Origin: CAYRMV01 sp964425255
Lineage (GTDB): Bacteria > Bacteroidota > Bacteroidia > Flavobacteriales_D > Crocinitomicaceae
DNA: 24,911 nt
Reading direction: 5' to 3'
Assembly: GCA_964425255.1 (NCBI GenBank)
Contig: CAYRMV010000037.1
Span: 1-24,911, forward strand
Each line of letters starts with the position of its first letter. The first letter of the stretch is position 1. This document shows positions 15,479 through 21,867 of the stretch, piece by piece. Position numbers and translations under genes: made by a program. A model generated the notes under the pieces. It did not search any database. It saw nothing but the letters and a program-made list of their open reading frames with translations, and was not told the origin of the DNA.

Positions 15479-16435
15479 TTACTCGTTCTCCATTGTCAAA
15501 TAAGTTTCTTCTAACAAAGCGAAAAAATCGTTCAAATTTGTTTGTTTTTTCAATTTTCGCGCAATCATTTTTGCATTTGGAATTGCTTCCGAAAAATAAT
15601 CCGTAAAGTATTGTTCCAATTTTCGAAGAACTGCTGAATCATTTGGCAAAACAGCCTGAATGCTCTCAACTAAATCCGTAATAAAAGAAATCCAAACTTC
15701 GTTCCAATCCTCAGGAAATTCATCCGAATCTTCTTGAATCATTTCAAATAAAAATGGATTAGCAATCGCTCCACGTCCAATCATCCAGTGATGAATAGAC
15801 GGAAAACGAGATTTCAAACTTCGGTAAGAATCAACAGAAATAATGTCTCCATTATAAATCAGTCGATGTGTTGTTAATGGAATGATTTCTTCAAAACGGT
15901 CATAATCACATCCTCCTTGATACAGCTGTTTTCCGTAGCGAGCATGAACAATAATTTCGGTCAACGGAAAGGCATTCAAGGATGGTAAAATGGATAATAT
16001 TTCTTCCGTTGATTCGTATCCCATGCGCATTTTTAGTCCAATTTTAAGCGAAGTTTTAGGAATCACTTCTTCCAAAATGGAAAAAATTTGTTGTGGATTT
16101 GTCAATATTCCTGAACCTAAATTTCGTTTAGCCACCATCGGATATGGACAACCTAAATTCCAATTCAATTCCTCATATCCAAGCGATTCTATGTAATCAG
16201 CCATTAATAAAAAATCAGCAGAAGAACAAGCCATCAATTGAGGAACCACTTTTTCAAAAGGATTAAGCGCTGGCAAAATGTCTTTTTTAGGCCCTTCTTT
16301 AATCGTTCCATCGTTGTTCATTTTCAGATAAGGCGCATAAAATCGATCAACATCACCTAAATTCTGTTGAAATGCATTTCTAAAATGGAAATCAGTTAAT
16401 GACTGTAAGGGTGCTAAATACAAATATTCACGCAT
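15479..16435 (-). CDS. dus: tRNA-dihydrouridine synthase family protein
   Basis: I chose the ATG at 16435 (MREYLYLAPLQSLTD) over the upstream in-frame ATG at 16480. The family begins with YLAPMxGxTD-like sequence, and a promoter box lies only 4 nt before 16435, inside the longer frame. The product is 318 residues, an FMN-dependent TIM-barrel enzyme that reduces uridine to dihydrouridine in tRNA. Visible motifs are ELNWNLGCPYPMV with catalytic Cys96, the GSGIL segment after it, KIGLKMRMGYES, IIVHARYGKQLYQG, RLIYNGDI and MIGRGAIANPFLF. A short C-terminal helical domain follows. The exact tRNA position is not predictable. The gene's stop is adjacent to the convergent upstream stop (15478/15479) with no terminator space. 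Confidence 0.93.
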   Translation of the reverse strand: MREYLYLAPLQSLTDFHFRNAFQQNLGDVDRFYAPYLKMNNDGTIKEGPKKDILPALNPFEKVVPQLMACSSADFLLMADYIESLGYEELNWNLGCPYPMVAKRNLGSGILTNPQQIFSILEEVIPKTSLKIGLKMRMGYESTEEILSILPSLNAFPLTEIIVHARYGKQLYQGGCDYDRFEEIIPLTTHRLIYNGDIISVDSYRSLKSRFPSIHHWMIGRGAIANPFLFEMIQEDSDEFPEDWNEVWISFITDLVESIQAVLPNDSAVLRKLEQYFTDYFSEAIPNAKMIARKLKKQTNLNDFFALLEETYLTMENE

Positions 16436-16439
16436 AGAA

Positions 16440-16447
16440 CAAAAGTA
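16440..16447 (-). promoter_or_regulatory. -7 box TACTTTTG, 4 nt before the dus start
   Basis: This is an exact TAnnTTTG match on the minus strand, followed by TTCT and then the ATG at 16435. It has the same box-to-ATG distance as lpxD and lgt, again predicting a leaderless or nearly leaderless mRNA. Confidence 0.5.
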
Positions 16448-16455
16448 ACACAGAA

Positions 16456-16491
16456 AAGGAAATCGAACGATGAAAACCATTCGATTTCCTT
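16456..16491 (-). terminator. Hairpin downstream of the fic gene, before dus
   Basis: A perfect 12-bp inverted repeat, 16456-16467 and 16480-16491 (AAGGAAATCGAA/TTCGATTTCCTT), has a 12-nt loop. On the minus strand it is followed by TTCTGTG, a modest T-tract. It is well placed to end fic transcription before the dus promoter. The inverted-repeat element at 16505-16665 now separates it from the fic stop codon. Confidence 0.55.
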
Positions 16492-16504
16492 GAAATATCG
16501 TTAT

Positions 16505-16665
16505 ACCCAGATTACGCAGTAAAAAATCTATCCCGAGCTAAATCCTTTCAAATCAGCTATTTATTTCTTTTTTCAACCATAGCTACGGCTATGCTTTTCA
16601 AAATTTAATAAGCTTATTTAAAGATATTTAACTCTCATAACGAAGTTTTACTGCGTAATCTGGGT
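16505..16665. mobile_element. 161-bp MITE-like element with 20-bp terminal inverted repeats
   Basis: The left end ACCCAGATTACGCAGTAAAA (16505-16524) and the right end (16646-16665) are perfect inverted copies of 20 bp. The interior is AT-rich and non-coding. It holds a hairpin CATAGC-TACG-GCTATG (16578-16593) and a 12-bp palindrome AATAAGCTTATT (16607-16618). The size, perfect ends and lack of an ORF fit a miniature inverted-repeat transposable element moved by a transposase elsewhere. No convincing target-site duplication is visible: the flanks read TTAT on the left and TAAA on the right. The right end touches the fic stop codon. The alternative is a large structured 3' UTR. Confidence 0.65.
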
Positions 16666-17720
16666 TAAATCGAAACACCTAAAACGTGAAGATAACGCGT
16701 TAACGCATCCTTTTCTGCTTCGGCAACCAAAACATGAAACGACTCTTTTGATTGATTTATTTGAGCTGTTTCTAATGCTTTGTAATAACGTAATCTATTT
16801 TCAGAATCTCCTTTTAAATTGGCGATAACATATCCATTTTGAAGCAAAATCAAATTCATGATTAAACGAGATGTTCGGCCATTCCCATCAATAAATGGAT
16901 GAACCGTAACTAATTGTTCATGCATTTCAGCTGCCATTAAAACGGGATGCAACGTTTGCTTGTTTCGGACATAAAAATCAAACAGCTCTTCCATTTTTGA
17001 TTGAATCAAATAAGGCTGTGGAGGAACATGCTGAGATCCTGTAATCATCACTTGAACAGACCGGTATTTTCCTGCTTGATCTGATTGAATACTTTTAAGT
17101 ATTAATTGATGGATTTGAAGCAATGTTCTCTCCGAAAAAGGAAGTTGATTTTGAACCATGTCTTTGACAAAATCGATCGCTTCCGAGTGATTAATCACTT
17201 CCAAATGTTCACGCATGGATTTTCCTGAAATGGTTAATCCTTCGTTGACAACAAGGTCTGTTTCTTGCAACGTCAAGGTATTCCCTTCAATTCGATTGCT
17301 TTCAAAAGTATATTCCAACTCAAGCGCTTGTGCAATTCGAAAACTATCTGTTTCTCGGTGTTGTTGAAGAATATTTTTTAAAAAATCGATCTCTTGCAAT
17401 AATTGCTTCAAATAATCGGAAATTATCGGCTTGTGGGTTTTCTTATATAATTGCAATGCTTCTTGAACCATGTTGATTGCTTCTTCTGCATATTCTTCAT
17501 ACTCAAGCTCATTCAAGATTCTGATTTTCAGCCATTCTTTTTGCAAATCTGCTAAGGAAAGATCAAGAATTTGAGCTAACTGTGACAATTGTAGCCGTGT
17601 TGGAATTCGATTTCCTGACTCAAATTTACTAACCAAAGCTTGATCCACATCCAATAACTGCGCCACCTCTCTTATTTTGAGGCCTTTTTGGATACGTGCA
17701 TTTTTAAGTAGATTTTTCAT
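16665..17720 (-). CDS. XRE-Fic fusion protein (HTH plus AMPylase-type Fic domain)
   Basis: I place the start at the third of three in-frame ATGs (17720; the others are 17735 and 17750). MKNLLKNARIQKGLKIREVAQLL is the natural start of the helix-turn-helix. The product is 351 residues. The XRE HTH is at about 1-60 (QALVSKFESGNRIPT is the recognition helix region), followed by a helical linker. The Fic domain has the N-terminal inhibitory motif SNRIEGN (141-147) and the catalytic loop HPFIDGNGRTSR (274-285) with His274. Fic enzymes usually transfer AMP to a Tyr, Ser or Thr of a target; the inhibitory glutamate (Glu145) restrains this. All key residues are intact. The HTH suggests that it regulates its own promoter. 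No separate antitoxin gene is adjacent. Stop codon TAA overlaps the end of the inverted-repeat element. Confidence 0.92.
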   Translation of the reverse strand: MKNLLKNARIQKGLKIREVAQLLDVDQALVSKFESGNRIPTRLQLSQLAQILDLSLADLQKEWLKIRILNELEYEEYAEEAINMVQEALQLYKKTHKPIISDYLKQLLQEIDFLKNILQQHRETDSFRIAQALELEYTFESNRIEGNTLTLQETDLVVNEGLTISGKSMREHLEVINHSEAIDFVKDMVQNQLPFSERTLLQIHQLILKSIQSDQAGKYRSVQVMITGSQHVPPQPYLIQSKMEELFDFYVRNKQTLHPVLMAAEMHEQLVTVHPFIDGNGRTSRLIMNLILLQNGYVIANLKGDSENRLRYYKALETAQINQSKESFHVLVAEAEKDALTRYLHVLGVSI

Positions 17721-17750
17721 GACAAAAATATTCATGACAAATTTAGTCAT
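17716..17750 (-). promoter_or_regulatory. Tandem -7 box/start codon units at the fic gene
   Basis: Two 15-bp units in tandem, ATGACTAAATTTGTC and ATGAATATTTTTGTC (12 of 15 bases equal), precede the ATG at 17720. Each holds an exact TAnnTTTG box (TAAATTTG at 17745-17738, TATTTTTG at 17730-17723) followed by TC and an in-frame ATG. The 11-bp direct repeat TTTGTCATGAA occurs twice, 15 bp apart, and ATGAC/GTCAT forms an inverted repeat in the first unit. This could be a double promoter and the operator for the protein's own HTH. Confidence 0.5.
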
Positions 17751-17798
17751 TTTTTATTGATGATTTCTACATTTTCTCTTTTTTAACGTTTTGAATAT

Positions 17799-18641
17799 TT
17801 ATACTTTGCTTTTCAGTCCTCTGTAAAGAATAAAAATACCCGCCAAGATTAAGGGTATACTAAGTAATTGTCCTGTTTTTAAAGGTAAAGTGGCGTCGTG
17901 TGAAGCTTGTCCAACTTTAACAAACTCTACCAAAAATCGACCTGTCCAAAGAACAATCATAAAGGTTCCAAATAAAACGCCTGGTTTATTTTTAGCATTG
18001 GTTTTCCAATACATGTACATCAATAAAGCAAATGTTAATAGGTAAAAAATTGCTTCATACAATTGAGCGGGGTGTCTAAATACCTGAACTCCTTCGATCA
18101 AATACTCATCACCTGCTTGATTGAAGCGGAATCCCCACGGCAAATCAGTTGGATCTCCAATGATTTCATGATTTACCAAATTCCCTAGACGAATAAACAT
18201 TCCAGCAATTGCAATGGGCGCTGCGATGCGATCTAAAATCCAAATGTATGGCTTGTGTGAAACTTTTTTTGAAAAAATATACAAAGCAATTAATATGAGA
18301 ATCGCCGCGCCGTGTGAAGCTAATCCTCCCTCCCACACTTTCAAGATGTCTAACGGATGAGAAAAATAACCTCGCTCAAAGTATCCTTCCGAATTTACCC
18401 CATCAAAATAAGGTCCGTAAAACAAAACATGCCCCAGTCGTGCCCCAACAATCGTTGAAACAATAACATAAACTAACAATTGATCCAAAACCTTTTCTGG
18501 AATTTCTTCTTTGGCAAACATGCGTTTGATAACGAAAAACCCAATGAATAATCCAGTAACAAATAAAAGTCCGTACTTATTCGGTGTTGCCCAACCATCA
18601 ATCAATTCTGAGGTGACATTCCAATCAATTCCTAATACCAT
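17799..18641 (-). CDS. lgt: Prolipoprotein diacylglyceryl transferase
   Basis: This 280-residue, seven-span inner-membrane enzyme moves diacylglycerol from phosphatidylglycerol to the lipobox cysteine of prolipoproteins; the lipoproteins at 4673 and 7834 would be clients. Signatures are NKYGLLFVTGLFIG, GARLGHVLFY (66-75), HPLDILKVWEGGLASHGA (95-112, with His110), the family pattern IRLGNLVNHEIIG (150-162, with Arg151, Asn157 and Glu159), HPAQLYE and the late WTGRFLVEFVK. Length is normal. The start at 18641 is preceded by AAGG and by an exact -7 box. It is followed 78 nt downstream by the fic start at 17720 on the same strand; no terminator is visible between them. Confidence 0.96.
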   Translation of the reverse strand: MVLGIDWNVTSELIDGWATPNKYGLLFVTGLFIGFFVIKRMFAKEEIPEKVLDQLLVYVIVSTIVGARLGHVLFYGPYFDGVNSEGYFERGYFSHPLDILKVWEGGLASHGAAILILIALYIFSKKVSHKPYIWILDRIAAPIAIAGMFIRLGNLVNHEIIGDPTDLPWGFRFNQAGDEYLIEGVQVFRHPAQLYEAIFYLLTFALLMYMYWKTNAKNKPGVLFGTFMIVLWTGRFLVEFVKVGQASHDATLPLKTGQLLSIPLILAGIFILYRGLKSKV

Positions 18642-18645
18642 CCTT

Positions 18646-18653
18646 CAAAGTTA
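18646..18653 (-). promoter_or_regulatory. -7 box TAACTTTG, 4 nt before the lgt start
   Basis: This is an exact TAnnTTTG match on the minus strand, followed by AAGG and then the ATG at 18641. AAGG could be a Shine-Dalgarno remnant, but transcription from this box would start too late to include it. No clear -33 element is seen. Confidence 0.5.
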
Positions 18654-18739
18654 AAATCTTTTACTTATTCTTGAGTCGTGCTCACAAATTATTCACATTT
18701 TTTTTTGACTTTTTACTGTGTACGCATAATTAATTTATG

Positions 18740-18747
18740 TATATTTA
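18740..18747 (+). promoter_or_regulatory. Possible -7 box TATATTTA before the 18761 gene
   Basis: TATATTTA differs from TAnnTTTG at the last base and ends 13 nt before the ATG at 18761. It lies inside the codons that would follow the ATG at 18737, which supports the later start. No good -33 element is seen at normal spacing. Confidence 0.3.
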
Positions 18748-18760
18748 CCAAAAACATATC

Positions 18761-19723
18761 ATGCAAAAGAACAAGAAACTGACAGATTTGCTTCCTATTA
18801 AATATCCAATTATCATGGCTCCCATGTTCTTGGTTTCAAATACTGAGATGATCATTGCTGGTATAAAATCAGGAATTACGGGAGCTATTCCGGCATTGAA
18901 TTATAGAACTACCGAAGAATTACGCAAAGCCATTCAATCAATAAAAAAAGAAGTAGATGGCCCATTTGGCATCAATTTAATTGTGAACAAATCGAATTTT
19001 TTATTGAATGAACAACTCGATGTCATTTGTGACGAAAAAGTGGCTTTTATCATCACTTCACTCGGCTCTCCAGAAGAAGTAATACGCAAAGCGCATCAAG
19101 CAGGTGTACAAGTTTATTGTGATGTGACCGATGTGAAATATGCAAAAAAAGTAGAATCTTTAGGCGCTGATGCATTAATTGCTGTAAACAAAGAAGCGGG
19201 TGGGCACGCTGGAAATTTATCATACAAAGAATTGATTCCTGCTCTGATGGAAAATTGTAATATTCCGGTCATCTCAGCAGGTGGCGTTGGTGACCACACA
19301 AGTTATGAAAACAAAATGCAACTCGGAATTGCGGGCGTATCAGTGGGTACAATCTTTATCGCTTCTGAGGAATGTGGCGTTTCGAATGAGTACAAACAAG
19401 CATGTGTCGATTATACTTCGAAAGATGTTGTGATGACAACCAAACTTTCAGGCACACCTTGTACGGTAATTAAAACACCGTATGTGGCTAAAATTGGCAC
19501 AAAACAAAATTGGCTTGAGCGTATTTTAAACAAGAATAAACGATTAAAAAAATGGTTCAAAGCTTTCACTTTTTACAAGGGAATGAAAAGTTTACAAAAT
19601 GCAGCTTTCAGCGCAACTTATAAAACTGTTTGGTGTGCAGGACCAACAATTGATTACGTTTCAGAAATCAGACCTGTTTCACAAATTGTTGCAAGTTTAA
19701 TTAATGCATCGACTCATGAATAA
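18761..19723 (+). CDS. Nitronate monooxygenase / 2-nitropropane dioxygenase family protein
   Basis: I chose the ATG at 18761 (MQKNKKLTDLLPIKYPIIMAPMF) because an ATG at 18737 overlaps the likely promoter box. The product is 320 residues. It is an FMN-dependent TIM barrel: PIIMAPMFLVSNTEM at the start, AIPALNYRT, FGINLIV, FIITSLGSPEEVI, VNKEAGGHAG with the conserved His, then VISAGGVGD and GVSVGTIFIAS for phosphate binding. Members oxidise nitronates such as propionate 3-nitronate; many bacterial homologues are unassigned, so the substrate is uncertain. A basic segment (ERILNKNKRLKKWFKAF) near residue 250 is atypical of the barrel and may be a lid. The gene overlaps the next one by 8 nt. Confidence 0.87.
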   Translation: MQKNKKLTDLLPIKYPIIMAPMFLVSNTEMIIAGIKSGITGAIPALNYRTTEELRKAIQSIKKEVDGPFGINLIVNKSNFLLNEQLDVICDEKVAFIITSLGSPEEVIRKAHQAGVQVYCDVTDVKYAKKVESLGADALIAVNKEAGGHAGNLSYKELIPALMENCNIPVISAGGVGDHTSYENKMQLGIAGVSVGTIFIASEECGVSNEYKQACVDYTSKDVVMTTKLSGTPCTVIKTPYVAKIGTKQNWLERILNKNKRLKKWFKAFTFYKGMKSLQNAAFSATYKTVWCAGPTIDYVSEIRPVSQIVASLINASTHE

Positions 19724-20195
19724 TTCAAATTCGGTAAGTTTAGCTTACATGCGTAGAATGCTTTGTTTATTGGGTTGGTTTAAAATTGCTTTAATTGCTT
19801 TTGTGCGACCAAAATTGGTGCTTGTGAACGACAAAGAAGTTCAAGTTAAAATAAAATTGCGGCGCAGAACAAAAAACCATTTGAACTCCATGTATTTTGG
19901 AGCTTTAGCTGTTGGAGCTGACGTTGCAGGAGGGATACAAGCTTTTTATTTTGCAAAAAAACAGAATCGTTCAATCTCGTTTGCATTCAAAAGTATGGAC
20001 GCACAATTTCTAAAACGTGCTGAATCAGATATTCTATTTGTTTGTAATGCAGGTGCGGAAATTCAACATGCAGTAGAAGAAAGTATTCAGACCGAATCAC
20101 GTATCAACCTTCCTGTTAAAGTTCAAGCGTTCAATACTCAAAATGAAATCGTAGCTGAATTTACCATGGAAATCTCTGTGAAAGCAAAAGCTTAG
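19716..20195 (+). CDS. DUF4442 / hotdog-fold thioesterase-like protein
   Basis: The product is 159 residues from the ATG at 19716 (MNNSNSVSL); an ATG at 19704 would add four residues. The pattern KLRRRTKNHLNSMYFGALAVGADVAGGIQAFYFA (about 47-80) fits the DUF4442 branch of the hotdog-fold thioesterase superfamily, with N-H-x-x-S-M-x-F-G at the place where these enzymes bind the acyl-thioester. The second half is beta-rich (KVQAFNTQNEIVAEFTMEISVK). A moderately hydrophobic segment (MLCLLGWFKIALIAFV, about 14-29) precedes the fold and may touch the membrane. It overlaps the upstream gene by 8 nt, suggesting co-translation. The substrate is unknown. Confidence 0.75.
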   Translation: MNNSNSVSLAYMRRMLCLLGWFKIALIAFVRPKLVLVNDKEVQVKIKLRRRTKNHLNSMYFGALAVGADVAGGIQAFYFAKKQNRSISFAFKSMDAQFLKRAESDILFVCNAGAEIQHAVEESIQTESRINLPVKVQAFNTQNEIVAEFTMEISVKAKA

Positions 20196-20243
20196 CTTGG
20201 CATAGTGAGGAAATTTTGGTAGGTTTGTGTAAATTTTTTGCAC

Positions 20244-20537
20244 GTGAAACAAATTACACCTCAGGAACTAAAAAACAAATCAAAAGAGACTTGTTTTGTC
20301 ATTGATATTCGTGAACCCTTCGAAAGAGCTGAATTTTCAATCGATTCACACCCAATTCCTATGGGCGAAATTTGTGATCGTATTTCAGAAATACCTCAAG
20401 AAAAAGAAATCATCATCGTTTGCCAAAGTGGTCGTCGTGCAGAAGCAGTTGCCAATCTTTTAGAAACAGATTTTCAATTCAATCAGGTTTCTATTTTGTC
20501 TGGAGGAATTCAAGCTTACACTGAATCAATAAACTAA
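20244..20537 (+). CDS. Rhodanese-like domain protein
   Basis: This is a single rhodanese domain of 97 residues. No ATG start is available. A GTG at 20244 gives MKQITPQELKNK, the usual start of this family, and a TTG at 20238 would add two residues. The N-terminal strand CFVIDIREPFERAEF carries the DIREP motif. The active-site loop is IIVCQSGRRAEAVA, with the catalytic Cys about residue 60, and the SGGIQAY segment is near the C-terminus. It would move sulfane sulfur or act in thiol chemistry in the cytoplasm; the acceptor is unknown. It lies 15 nt before the DedA gene. Confidence 0.88.
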   Translation: MKQITPQELKNKSKETCFVIDIREPFERAEFSIDSHPIPMGEICDRISEIPQEKEIIIVCQSGRRAEAVANLLETDFQFNQVSILSGGIQAYTESIN

Positions 20538-20552
20538 ACACATCTATTTTTC

Positions 20553-21224
20553 ATGGAATTTATTCACTCTTTTTTAGATTTTTTCTTGCATTTGGATGAT
20601 CATCTTCATGCAATGATTTTAGAATATGGCATTTGGATTTATGCCATTTTATTTCTCATTATTTTTGTCGAAACAGGCTTAGTTGTTATGCCTTTCCTTC
20701 CAGGAGATTCACTGCTTTTTGCAGCAGGAACATTTTGTGCTGGAGTTACAAATACCAATGGAGAAACGGCCAATTTGAACTTATTCCTCGTTCTTCTGCT
20801 CTTAATTATTGCTGCCATTTTAGGAGATGGAGTCAATTATTACCTTGGTAAAAAAGTAGGTCTCAAAATGCTTCAATTCAAAATTCGTGGTAAACAATTG
20901 GTCAAACAAAAGTACATTGATCAAACGCATGAATTTTACGAAAAACATGGACCAAAAACGATTATCATTGCTCGCTTTGTGCCGATTGTAAGAACATTTG
21001 CGCCTTTCGTAGCAGGAATTGGTGATATGAGTTATGCTAAGTTCATTCGCTTCAACATTATCGGCGGAATACTTTGGGTGGTTGGACTAACCTTAGCAGG
21101 ATACTTTTTTGGTGGATTAACTTTTGTAAAAGAAAATTTTGAAACAGTTATCTTTGGAATTATTGGAATCTCCATTCTACCTATGATTATTGAGATCGTT
21201 CGTGCAAAATTGAAAAAGAAATAG
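20553..21224 (+). CDS. DedA family membrane protein
   Basis: This is a 223-residue inner-membrane protein of the DedA/SNARE-associated superfamily. Signatures are VETGLVVMPFLPGDSLLFAAG (residues about 40-60), GDGVNYYLGKKVG, and FYEKHGPKTIIIARFVPIVRTFAPFVAG, with the conserved Arg pair in ARFxPxxRT. GGxLWVVGLTLAGYFFG follows near the end. Family members support envelope integrity, and some flip undecaprenyl phosphate or act in the proton-motive-force context; which applies here is not known. The start is an ATG 15 nt after the rhodanese gene, and the next gene follows after 2 nt, so it is inside an operon. Confidence 0.93.
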   Translation: MEFIHSFLDFFLHLDDHLHAMILEYGIWIYAILFLIIFVETGLVVMPFLPGDSLLFAAGTFCAGVTNTNGETANLNLFLVLLLLIIAAILGDGVNYYLGKKVGLKMLQFKIRGKQLVKQKYIDQTHEFYEKHGPKTIIIARFVPIVRTFAPFVAGIGDMSYAKFIRFNIIGGILWVVGLTLAGYFFGGLTFVKENFETVIFGIIGISILPMIIEIVRAKLKKK

Positions 21225-21226
21225 TT

Positions 21227-21865
21227 ATGTTTCGCTATCTCTTTTTTTTATTCCTCTTTTCTAGCATTGTCTGTTTTTCTCAAGACAATGGCAATGTGGT
21301 TGTCAGTATCCCCAATTCTAATCATGTATTTGTTGGTTTTAATAACGTTGTGGAATTAGGGTTTTCAAAAAAAAAGAGTAAAACTATACACATTACTTGT
21401 TCTAACTGTGATACACTGTATTTTTTAAAGGAAAACAAATGGGTGATTCGACCCAAAAGTGCTGATCAACAACTTGTTTTAATAATCAAGAATCATAAAA
21501 ATCAAATTTTACACGAAAGAGAAATCCCTGTGTTCAAACTTCCTCAACCGTCGGTCAAGATCAATGGAGAATTTGTTTCAAAAACATATTTAGATACCTT
21601 CCCGATTTGCATGACTTTACAGTTACCTGAATACATTCCTATTCAATCAGCATTTCGAATTCGACAATGGAAAATCAGAATAGATGATCGGATCTTTTCG
21701 GGAAAAGGTACATGTATTGCAAAACAGGACAATCAAGAGTTATTCGAATATCTAAAGCAAAAAGGAATTGGCTTGTTGATTTTCGAATGCGAATATGAAT
21801 CTTTTGAATCAGGAAAAGAACAGCAAAAGATTCGAGAAGTTTGGAACTTTCGTCTCTCTAATTAA
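21227..21865 (+). CDS. Exported protein resembling the GldM C-terminal region
   Basis: The product is 212 residues. A signal peptide is evident (MFRYLFFLFLFSSIVCFSQ). The mature protein has a beta-rich domain, residues about 20-105: VVVSIPNSNHVFVGFNNVVELGF, then a strand series ending VIRPKSADQQLVLIIKN and HEREIPVFKLPQPSVKING. This order (VGxxNxVxL, a strand run, then a FRVxxxPxPxxxIxG-like ending) resembles the GldM C-terminal periplasmic domains of the T9SS/gliding motor. The second half (residues about 106-212) repeats a similar size with FECEYESFES. Unlike true GldM it has no N-terminal membrane motor helix region. Similarity is judged by eye only. The gene starts 2 nt after the DedA stop and ends 2 nt before the aroE start. 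Confidence 0.7.
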   Translation: MFRYLFFLFLFSSIVCFSQDNGNVVVSIPNSNHVFVGFNNVVELGFSKKKSKTIHITCSNCDTLYFLKENKWVIRPKSADQQLVLIIKNHKNQILHEREIPVFKLPQPSVKINGEFVSKTYLDTFPICMTLQLPEYIPIQSAFRIRQWKIRIDDRIFSGKGTCIAKQDNQELFEYLKQKGIGLLIFECEYESFESGKEQQKIREVWNFRLSN

Positions 21866-21867
21866 TC

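Noticed and set aside
16436..16480. Upstream ATG for dus
   Set aside because: It would place the -7 box and part of a hairpin inside the coding region, and the family starts at YLAPLQSLTD.
16505..16665. Target-site duplication of the inverted-repeat element
   Set aside because: Flanks of 2-5 nt were compared with several possible element ends and none gave an exact direct repeat.
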